This document shows, in pieces, positions 16,321 to 22,522 of a stretch of DNA of 64,000 nt. The DNA lies in the NCBI GenBank assembly GCA_016703965.1, contig JADJBB010000025.1:310001-374000 (forward strand), in the 5' to 3' direction. Every line of letters starts with the position of its first letter. Position 1 is the stretch's first letter. Source of the stretch: Acidobacteriota bacterium (GTDB lineage: Bacteria > Acidobacteriota > Blastocatellia > Pyrinomonadales > Pyrinomonadaceae). Under the pieces are notes generated by a model that saw nothing but the letters and a program-made list of their open reading frames with translations, ran no database searches and was not told the DNA's origin. The position numbers and the translations under genes were made by a program.

Positions 16321-16908
16321 GTGAGAAGAATAAATTATATAAAATTTGTCGTCCCTGTTATTTGTTTATTGATCGCCGCCTGTGGTGGCCCGCGTTCGAC
16401 AATCGATATCAAAAGCGATGGTACTGCTATCCCATTTATTGAAAAAGGGAGCGGGGCTACCGTGCAAAAGGCTCTTTTCTCCGGCTCGGACACCCCTAAT
16501 CAGGAGCACGCTCTTCGCTGGATAACGATCCGCAATTTCGACTCTGACGGAGCGAAAACAAATCCGCACGGCGATAAGCTGACGGCGCCCGAGCAGGTCA
16601 AGATATTTCTCTCGCTTCACGACGAAGCTGGAACGACGGTCGATACTCCGCTCAAGCCCGGGTCATACAAAGGCGCCAAAAGCACTGGGCCGATGAGCTT
16701 TGAGCTGATCAACGTTTACGTCTTTCGCGACGGCAAGGAGCAACGCCTCTATTTGTACCCGTCTCAGCAGACCGACCCCGCCACATGCGAGGTAAAGATA
16801 ATCTCGGTCGAAGGCGACACCGTCAAGGGTGAGATAAACGTCTCAGGCAAACAGGACGGCAAAGAACTCATTGTCAAAGGCCCGTTCACCGCTCAGATCA
16901 AGCGGTAA
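16321..16908 (+). CDS. Lipoprotein, unknown
   Basis: A 195-residue lipoprotein. I choose GTG 16321, 8 nt after GGAAGGAG; an earlier in-frame GTG at 16303 overlaps that ribosome site. Signal peptide ends in the lipobox LIAAC (Cys21). The mature part is beta-rich with FELINVYVFRDGKEQRLYLY and EVKIISVEGDTVKGEINVSG, suggesting a small sandwich. It is followed by a hairpin terminator. No function assigned. Confidence 0.7.
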   Translation: MRRINYIKFVVPVICLLIAACGGPRSTIDIKSDGTAIPFIEKGSGATVQKALFSGSDTPNQEHALRWITIRNFDSDGAKTNPHGDKLTAPEQVKIFLSLHDEAGTTVDTPLKPGSYKGAKSTGPMSFELINVYVFRDGKEQRLYLYPSQQTDPATCEVKIISVEGDTVKGEINVSGKQDGKELIVKGPFTAQIKR

Positions 16909-16970
16909 ACCACCGGACCGAGGGAGATCGCGGGCTCAGGCACTGCGATCTTCAATATCCACCCGCAGAA

Positions 16971-16999
16971 AAGGCCGCGAGCATGACGTTCGCGGCCTT
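16971..16999 (+). terminator. Probable terminator after the lipoprotein gene
   Basis: A 10-bp stem AAGGCCGCGA/TCGCGGCCTT with a 9-nt loop; the T-run (CTTCTTA) is weak. The stem core resembles that of the terminator at 43101. Confidence 0.55.
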
Positions 17000-17094
17000 C
17001 TTACGTTTATGGTGCCATCCGCTCCGGGGATCCGCCCGTTCTCGGAGAGAGCCTTTTTAGTTGACTAACTAAGCCGAACGTAAGTCCGACTGGG

Positions 17095-17160
17095 TTACAT
17101 TCCAATACCCATGCCGCCGCCGCCCATACCGGCCATTAGGTCGCCCTTGTCGTCCTGGAC
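17095..17160 (-). pseudogene. Detached groEL 3'-end fragment
   Basis: Reads VQDDKGDLMAGMGGGGMGIGM-stop, nearly identical to the last 22 codons of the intact groEL at 17967, with one repeat unit of the Gly/Met tail missing. Similarity starts at the stop codon and ends abruptly after the VQDD codons. No other part of groEL is next to it. Confidence 0.85.
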
Positions 17161-17200
17161 ATTGGTAAGAATAGTTTTTTTTCGCCTTAAATTGTATACC

Positions 17201-17590
17201 TTAATTCGGATATGGCAACAGGTCGAGGCCGTCGATGAATCGAAAATCTCGCTGGTTTTTTGTCGCCAGCGGTTCGGAATATGTTATTGCGGTCGCGGCG
17301 ATCAGGGCGTCGGCGATCAGTAAGCCGTGACTAAGATTGTATTTAGACAGGAGTGTCACCGTGGAGTCCGAAATATCCGACGTAACCGGAAGAATACGGA
17401 ACCTAAGCAGGAATTTTTCAAGGTCAGCATATTCACGCTTGTTACGGCAGCCGATTATCATCTCCATTTGAGTAACGGCACTAATAGCAAGAGTTGATAT
17501 GGCTTCTCTAAATCTTAAATATTCGACGGCTTCAGATATTTGGCGCCCGGCGTCTATAAGAATATCGGAATCGACAATTGTGGAAGACAT
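17201..17590 (-). CDS. PIN-domain toxin, VapC-type
   Basis: A 129-residue PIN-domain nuclease. The acidic active site is visible: Asp in VDSDILID (residues 7-9), Glu in TQMEMIIG, Asp in IADALIAATA and the last Asp in NQRDF. Such toxins cut tRNA or rRNA when freed from their antitoxin. The start is 1 nt after the stop codon of the antitoxin gene, so the pair is translated from one message. It is bounded by groEL-derived sequence on both sides, which suggests a mobile or recombined cassette. Confidence 0.88.
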   Translation of the reverse strand: MSSTIVDSDILIDAGRQISEAVEYLRFREAISTLAISAVTQMEMIIGCRNKREYADLEKFLLRFRILPVTSDISDSTVTLLSKYNLSHGLLIADALIAATAITYSEPLATKNQRDFRFIDGLDLLPYPN

Positions 17591-17821
17591 CTAATTTCGC
17601 CAGTGTTTCTTACGGATCGATCTTACCCACGCAGAACTGTCACTCATATCGTCTCGATCACGCCACATTCCTATGAATGGTTCCGAAGCCAGATCGCCAG
17701 CAGCAGATGACTTCCTGGATTCGCGAAGGTGTTTTGCAAGTCGAGCGACAAAATCCTCGACCTCACGACGAGCATCGATCGGAAGGGCCGCGATCTGTTT
17801 TAACATTTCTTCGCTGGTCAT
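17591..17821 (-). CDS. Antitoxin of the PIN toxin (DUF2281/VapB-like)
   Basis: A 76-residue protein: EEMLKQIAALPIDARREVEDFVARLAKH is the helical N-terminus common to DUF2281-type antitoxins, and FIGMWRDRDDMSDSSAWVR is the C-terminal toxin-binding segment that blocks the PIN active site. It normally binds its own promoter; operator repeats were not identified in the 100 nt upstream. Confidence 0.8.
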   Translation of the reverse strand: MTSEEMLKQIAALPIDARREVEDFVARLAKHLRESRKSSAAGDLASEPFIGMWRDRDDMSDSSAWVRSIRKKHWRN

Positions 17822-17856
17822 ACTTTCATTTTCACTTTTCTGGCGTATATGTCAAT

Positions 17857-17889
17857 GGAAAAGGCCCCGGCGAGTTGCCGAGGCCTTTC
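17857..17889 (-). terminator. Rho-independent terminator of groEL
   Basis: On the minus strand GGCCTCGGC-AACTC-GCCGGGGCC followed by TTTT. It lies between the groEL stop and the antitoxin start, isolating the two units. Confidence 0.75.
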
Positions 17890-17890
17890 T

Positions 17891-17966
17891 AAGTAAAAAG
17901 TTAAAAGGTAAAAGGCAAAAGTGCGGAATGGGTTTTCCTTTTTACTTTTGCCTTTTAACTTAACTC
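17891..17966. repeat. Purine-run inverted repeat at the groEL 3' end
   Basis: Left arm AAAAGTTAAAAGGTAAAAGG is inverted in the right arm (CCTTTTTACTTTTGCC, then TTTTAACTT). Short-period A/G words repeat within each arm. Confidence 0.65.
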
Positions 17967-19610
17967 TTACATTCCCATACCCATGCCGCCCATGCCGCCG
18001 CCGCCCATGCCGGCCATTGGGTCGCCCTTGTCGTCCTGGACGTCGGCGATCATGGCTTCGGTGGTGAGCATCAGGCCTGCGATCGAGGCTGCGTTTTGTA
18101 GCGCGGTACGCGTTACTTTGGCAGGATCGATGACGCCGGCTGCGACGAGGTCTTCGTATTTTTCGGTCGCTGCGTTAAAGCCGAAGCTGTCGTCGCCTTC
18201 GCGGACTTTGCCGACGACCACTGCGCCTTCCATACCGGCGTTGCCGGCGATCTGGCGGAGCGGCTCTTCGAGGGCACGACGGACGATGCTGACGCCGATC
18301 TGTTCGTCGGTGTCCTCGCTTTCGGTGTTGAAGTTGTCGAGAACACGCGATGCGCGGACCAGAGCGACTCCGCCGCCGGCCACGATGCCTTCTTCGACAG
18401 CAGCACGGGTTGCGTGCATTGCGTCTTCGACACGTGCTTTCTTTTCCTTCATCTCGGTCTCGGTAGCAGCACCGACCTTGATCACGGCAACACCGCCGAC
18501 GAGTTTCGCCAGACGTTCCTGCAGTTTTTCACGGTCATAGTCGCTGGACGTGTCTTCGATCTGGTTACGGATGGTTTTGATGCGTCCGTCGATCGCTTCG
18601 CCGCTGCCTGCACCTTCGACGATGGTGGTGTTTTCCTTGTCGATGGTAACTTTCTTGGCTTTGCCGAGGTCTTCGAGAGTGATGGTCTCGAGCTTGATGC
18701 CGAGATCTTCGCTGATGACCTTGCCGCCCGTGAGGACCGCGATGTCTTCGAGCATTGCCTTGCGGCGATCGCCGAAGCCAGGTGCTTTGACAGCAGCGAC
18801 GTTCAGCGTGCCGCGGAGCTTATTGACCACGAGGGTCGCAAGTGCTTCACCATCAACGTCTTCCGCAATGATGAGCAGCGGACGGCCCATTTTTGCTACC
18901 TGCTCGATGATCGGCAGAAGGTCACGCATGTTCGAGATCTTCTTCTCGTTGATCAGGATGAAAGGCTCGTCGAGGACGGCTTCCATACGGTCAGCGTCGG
19001 TCACGAAGTAAGGCGACAGGTAACCGCGGTCAAACTGCATACCTTCCACGACTTCGAGGAGCGTGTCCATCGTTTTCGACTCTTCGACGGTGATAACGCC
19101 GTCTTTGCCGACCTTGTCCATCGCTTCAGCGATGATCGTGCCGATAGTCTTGTCGCCGTTAGCCGAAACCGTTCCAACCTGTGCGATCGAATCGCCCGAA
19201 ACCGGCTTTGCCATATTGTGGATCTCAGCAACTACGGCTGCGACTGCCTTTTCGATACCGCGTTTGAGAGCCATCGGGTTTGCACCGGCGGCAACTGTGC
19301 GGACGCCTTCTTTGAAGATCGCCTGTGCCAGAACCGTCGCGGTCGTCGTGCCGTCACCGGCAACGTCACTGGTTTTCGAAGCGACTTCGCGAACCATCTG
19401 TGCGCCCATGTTCTCGAGCGTGTCTTTTAATTCGATCTCTTTAGCGACCGTGACACCGTCTTTGGTGATGGTCGGCGAGCCGAATTTTTTGTCGATAACT
19501 ACGTTGCGGCCCTTCGGTCCCAATGTAACTTTCACTGCGTCCGCGAGCTGATTAACACCACGCAGGATAGCTGCGCGTGATTCTTCTCCGTGTACTACTT
19601 GTTTAGCCAT
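17967..19610 (-). CDS. groL: Chaperonin GroEL (60 kDa subunit)
   Basis: A 547-residue, full-length group I chaperonin: ATP-binding GPKGRNVV and DGTTTATVLAQ segments near residues 31 and 87, apical domain in the middle, and the Gly-Gly-Met tail that lines the cavity floor. It forms the double-ring folding machine with the GroES lid. It is the second gene after groES, 119 nt away, and shares its heat-inducible CIRCE-controlled promoter. A strong AAGGAG-like site precedes the ATG. A stray copy of its 3' end lies 0.8 kb downstream. Confidence 0.98.
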   Translation of the reverse strand: MAKQVVHGEESRAAILRGVNQLADAVKVTLGPKGRNVVIDKKFGSPTITKDGVTVAKEIELKDTLENMGAQMVREVASKTSDVAGDGTTTATVLAQAIFKEGVRTVAAGANPMALKRGIEKAVAAVVAEIHNMAKPVSGDSIAQVGTVSANGDKTIGTIIAEAMDKVGKDGVITVEESKTMDTLLEVVEGMQFDRGYLSPYFVTDADRMEAVLDEPFILINEKKISNMRDLLPIIEQVAKMGRPLLIIAEDVDGEALATLVVNKLRGTLNVAAVKAPGFGDRRKAMLEDIAVLTGGKVISEDLGIKLETITLEDLGKAKKVTIDKENTTIVEGAGSGEAIDGRIKTIRNQIEDTSSDYDREKLQERLAKLVGGVAVIKVGAATETEMKEKKARVEDAMHATRAAVEEGIVAGGGVALVRASRVLDNFNTESEDTDEQIGVSIVRRALEEPLRQIAGNAGMEGAVVVGKVREGDDSFGFNAATEKYEDLVAAGVIDPAKVTRTALQNAASIAGLMLTTEAMIADVQDDKGDPMAGMGGGGMGGMGMGM

Positions 19611-19636
19611 GATATTTGTTTCTCCTTCGTCGAAAT

Positions 19637-19722
19637 GATCTTTGATCTTTGACTTTCGATCTTTGATTTTTGACCGGAACCTCGAATTTATTTCAAAGGT
19701 CCAAGATCAAAGGTCAAAGATC
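19637..19722. repeat. Short-period inverted repeat between groES and groEL
   Basis: Left arm repeats the word GATCTTTGA about three times; the right arm carries the inverse (GGTCCAAGATCAAAGGTC, then AAAGATC). The mRNA would fold into a long hairpin between the two cistrons. Confidence 0.65.
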
Positions 19723-19729
19723 GCGGCCC

Positions 19730-20044
19730 TTAGGCCGCAGCTCCCGCGCGTGAAATGATGCCGAGGATCTCGTCTTCGCGCATGATGATGAATTCTTCGC
19801 CGTCGAGTTTGATCTCGCTGCCCGAATACTTGCCGAACAGAACGCGGTCGCCGGCTTTGACGTCGAGCGACTGACGCGAACCGTCTTCTTTGTATTTACC
19901 TGCACCTGCGGCGATAACTTCGCCTTCCTGCGGCTTTTCCTTTGCCGTGTCAGGAATGTAAAGACCGCCGGCGGTCTGGTTGACGTTGTCTTCGATGCGT
20001 TTGATGATCACGCGATCGTGTAGTGGTGTAATGTTTGTAGCCAT
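19730..20044 (-). CDS. groS: Co-chaperonin GroES
   Basis: A 104-residue co-chaperonin: PLHDRVIIKRIE at the start, the mobile loop around VNQTAGGLYIPDTAKEKP, the roof hairpin and the conserved GDRVLFGKYSGSEIKLDGEEF segment. It forms the heptameric lid of GroEL. First gene of the groES-groEL operon, with AAAGGAG before the ATG and a CIRCE operator 75 nt upstream. Confidence 0.97.
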   Translation of the reverse strand: MATNITPLHDRVIIKRIEDNVNQTAGGLYIPDTAKEKPQEGEVIAAGAGKYKEDGSRQSLDVKAGDRVLFGKYSGSEIKLDGEEFIIMREDEILGIISRAGAAA

Positions 20045-20116
20045 AACTGTTTACTCCTTTGAAGTTAATAAAAAAGAACTTAAAATAGCGTAGACCGAGG
20101 GCAGAGAAAATACTTT

Positions 20117-20143
20117 TTAGCACTCAGTGTCTATGAGTGCTAG
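20117..20143 (-). promoter_or_regulatory. CIRCE operator (HrcA site)
   Basis: TTAGCACTC-N9-GAGTGCTAG, matching the CIRCE consensus in all but the last base. It lies upstream of groES and predicts repression by HrcA and induction by heat. Confidence 0.93.
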
Positions 20144-20244
20144 TATATGGATACTTGAGAATTGTGTCAAGTATTTAACGAAAAGTTTAGAAAAGTTGAT
20201 AACGGTGTTATCAAGTTTGGCGCCTGAGTCTGACAAGCTGGATT

Positions 20245-20733
20245 ATGAGATTGTTAAGAGTAATCGTTGTAGTAGTTCTCGTTGGTATTCTGACTGGGTT
20301 TGCGCTTGCTCAAACTCGGGAATCAGATTCTTGTAAAGTCGATTCGGTGGATTTGACGACAAAGGAGGAACTTGGGCTAGGCACATTCAATACCACGGTT
20401 GGAAAAGACCTTTCTACAATCGAGCCTTATCGCATCCGCGGTACCAAGCTCTTTTTGGTCGCACGTGTGTTATACACCGATGAATCAATGGAGAATGACG
20501 AATCGACGGGAAGCGATGCAGAGTCCATTTCTTTACAACTCTGGATAGTCAACAGTAAGAATGCCACTGCGGCCCGTGAGTCGCGTCCGCCGAAAGCCCA
20601 GGGGTTCGCTGAGGCTCAACAGGCAGTTGCAACCTTCAATATCGGTCGAGTGACACTCATCGGCGGAGTCGGGCGCACGAAGCGAGCCTTTCTGATGAAA
20701 TGTTCTCGGGGAAATCGAACTTCACGTAATTAA
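20245..20733 (+). CDS. Secreted hypothetical protein
   Basis: A 162-residue protein with a clear signal peptide (LLRVIVVVVLVGILTGFALAQ). The mature part has a predicted strand LFLVARVLYTDES and an Ala-rich stretch; two Cys could form a disulfide. No recognised family. It stops 4 nt before the MOSC gene and is likely in its operon. Confidence 0.6.
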   Translation: MRLLRVIVVVVLVGILTGFALAQTRESDSCKVDSVDLTTKEELGLGTFNTTVGKDLSTIEPYRIRGTKLFLVARVLYTDESMENDESTGSDAESISLQLWIVNSKNATAARESRPPKAQGFAEAQQAVATFNIGRVTLIGGVGRTKRAFLMKCSRGNRTSRN

Positions 20734-20737
20734 AGTA

Positions 20738-21601
20738 ATGAATATTTCTGAGATAAATATTTACCCCATTAAATCGTTAAAGGGAATCACTCTTGATTCA
20801 GCGCTTGTGGAGCCGCGCGGCCTGCAGCATGACCGACGGTGGATGCTCACGACGCCGGATGGGATGTTTTTTACGCAGCGGGAATTTCCGCAAATGGCGA
20901 CGGTTGAGGTCGGGGTTGGGGACGATCTTTATGTGACGGCGGCGGGATTTGGGACGCTGGAGATACCGCTTGAGCCGGAGACGGGCGATAAACAGCAAGT
21001 CACGATCTGGGACAGCGTTTGCGAGGGCGAGGTTTATTCGCCGGTGGTAAATGAGTGGTTCAGCGACGTCATCGGCGAGCCGTGCCAGCTTGTCTATATG
21101 GGCGACGACTCACGGCGGGATATCAACGAGCGGTTTAACAAGGGCGGGGAAGTCGTGAGTTTTGCGGATGGTTATCCGCTGCTGGTTATCGGCGAGGCTT
21201 CGCTCGAAGATCTCAACCAGAAGCTGCGGACGAATGCTAACGGTTCAGGAGCTTTTCATCCGTTAGCCATGAACAGGTTTCGTCCGAATATCGTCGTATC
21301 GGACTCGAACGCATTTGCCGAAGATCGTTGGGACCGGATCAGCGTGGGCGATGCCGTGTTTCGAGGGTCAAAACCATGTGCACGCTGCGTCATAACGACG
21401 ATCGATCAATCGCGAGGGGAATTTGACGGGAAAGAGCCTTTAAAAACGCTTGCTTCATATCGGATGGCAAAGGAAGTGATCCCGGATCGCATCGAAGCAT
21501 TCGGCATGAGCGAAACCGCCGTGCTGTTTGGCCAGAATCTGGTCGCGGAGACGCCGGGCGTTTCGATCCGTGTTGGCGACGAACTGAAAGTTATCAATTG
21601 A
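20738..21601 (+). CDS. MOSC domain-containing protein (YcbX/mARC type)
   Basis: A 287-residue protein with the MOSC N-terminal beta barrel (ISEINIYPIKSLKGI, then GLQHDRRWMLTT) and the C-terminal MOSC domain. The Cys that binds the molybdenum cofactor is in KPCARCVITTIDQSRGEF. Members of this branch are molybdenum enzymes that reduce N-hydroxylated bases and other N-oxides. The E. coli relative YcbX has an extra ferredoxin domain that is absent here, so it would need a separate electron donor. Confidence 0.88.
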   Translation: MNISEINIYPIKSLKGITLDSALVEPRGLQHDRRWMLTTPDGMFFTQREFPQMATVEVGVGDDLYVTAAGFGTLEIPLEPETGDKQQVTIWDSVCEGEVYSPVVNEWFSDVIGEPCQLVYMGDDSRRDINERFNKGGEVVSFADGYPLLVIGEASLEDLNQKLRTNANGSGAFHPLAMNRFRPNIVVSDSNAFAEDRWDRISVGDAVFRGSKPCARCVITTIDQSRGEFDGKEPLKTLASYRMAKEVIPDRIEAFGMSETAVLFGQNLVAETPGVSIRVGDELKVIN

Positions 21602-21628
21602 TCAGCCGTCGACGGCCATGGAGCTTAT

Positions 21629-22060
21629 ATGAAGTATAAATACCTGATCTTGACCGTCGTGATCCTGACGATGACGTCACTCGGGTTTTCTCAGGGAAAG
21701 GATGAAACCCCGCAGCAGCTCGCGACGAGAGTTTCTAAAGCCTTCAAGATAAAAAAACTCGGGACGCTCGATGCCGGAAAACCTTATGCCGGACGGGTGA
21801 AAATGGTGGTCGAGCATTCGCTTGAGGACAAGAGCGACACGAAGAGCTTCTCGAGCATGAAACTCGCAGGCGATTGGCTCTTTCGCGGCGGCCGCGACGT
21901 CGGGGTCAACGCAGGGAATCTGCAGCGCTGCTCTAATGGTACGTGCACGTTCACGATCAACGGCATGCTGCACAATAATCTATATCTGAAAAAAGTGACG
22001 TACGCCTATTCGAGCGGCCGGCCAATAATAAAGACTGTTCACTTTGTGAATGGTGATTAG
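21629..22060 (+). CDS. Secreted hypothetical protein
   Basis: A 143-residue protein with a signal peptide ending GFSQ near residue 22. Mature part: a helix (TPQQLATRVSKAFKIKKLG), strands (GRVKMVVEHSLED, LAGDWLFRGG) and one Cys pair (LQRCSNGTCTF) that can form a small disulfide loop. Unknown function. A palindromic repeat follows directly and may end transcription. Confidence 0.6.
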   Translation: MKYKYLILTVVILTMTSLGFSQGKDETPQQLATRVSKAFKIKKLGTLDAGKPYAGRVKMVVEHSLEDKSDTKSFSSMKLAGDWLFRGGRDVGVNAGNLQRCSNGTCTFTINGMLHNNLYLKKVTYAYSSGRPIIKTVHFVNGD

Positions 22061-22068
22061 AAAGGATA

Positions 22069-22140
22069 CTCAATCCCGTGTGTCAGCAAGGGCGTATCAC
22101 TCAAGCTGAAGTTACGCCCTTGCTTACGCGTGGGATTGAG
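22069..22140. repeat. 72-bp palindromic repeat element
   Basis: Arms of 28 nt (CTCAATCCC...AAGGGCGTA and its inverse) matching at about 24 positions, loop of 16 nt. It begins 9 nt after a stop codon. It has no T-run; it is likely a REP-type element rather than a plain terminator. Confidence 0.75.
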
Positions 22141-22147
22141 CAGGTGG

Positions 22148-22405
22148 TCAAGACCGCTTCGTATTGTCAAAAAACGACGTACTTCTTGGTTTCGGTGGAT
22201 GTCTGCGGCTGTATTCGAACTGCTTTGCCCGCATTTTTAGCTCTCTCTCGAACTGTTTTCGGCGCTCTTCGCCGGTGAGCGGGGGTTTTCCGCGGTCGCC
22301 CCAATAGTATTTGATTGTTACGAACAGCAACGCCGAACTTCCCAACACGGTCAGCGTCAGAACCAGAACGAAGATCCAAACAAAACTAGACATAAATGCC
22401 CTCAA
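22148..22405 (-). CDS. Small single-span membrane protein
   Basis: An 85-residue protein (or 81 from ATG 22393): one membrane helix (FVWIFVLVLTLTVLGSSALLFV) and a basic cytoplasmic tail with GEERRKQFERELKMRAKQFEYSR cut into helix. No family recognised. It is convergent with the gene ending at 22060, with a palindrome between them. Confidence 0.55.
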   Translation of the reverse strand: MRAFMSSFVWIFVLVLTLTVLGSSALLFVTIKYYWGDRGKPPLTGEERRKQFERELKMRAKQFEYSRRHPPKPRSTSFFDNTKRS

Positions 22406-22432
22406 TACAAGGATAACTCGCGTTTAGCGTTT

Positions 22433-22510
22433 TAGCCACGAAAGCACACGAAAGGACACAAAAAATTAATAACTCTCTTCTTTCGTGCTCTTTAGTGTAT
22501 TTCGTGGCTA
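22433..22510. repeat. Inverted repeat of the CACGAAAG type
   Basis: TAGCCACGAAA at 22433 and TTTCGTGGCTA at 22500, with internal CACACGAAAGGACAC and GTGCTCTTTAGTGT. This kind of repeat is widespread in unrelated environmental genomes. It lies between two genes on the minus strand. Confidence 0.7.
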
Positions 22511-22522
22511 CTTTTTGAGCGG

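Noticed and set aside
18414..19430. 338-residue open frame antisense to groEL
   Set aside because: Long antisense frames are common in conserved GC-balanced genes; it lacks a ribosome site and has composition of a shadow.
19637..19722. Possible CRISPR-like repeats (GATCTTTGA words)
   Set aside because: Words are contiguous and inverted, without unique spacers; it is a hairpin, not an array.
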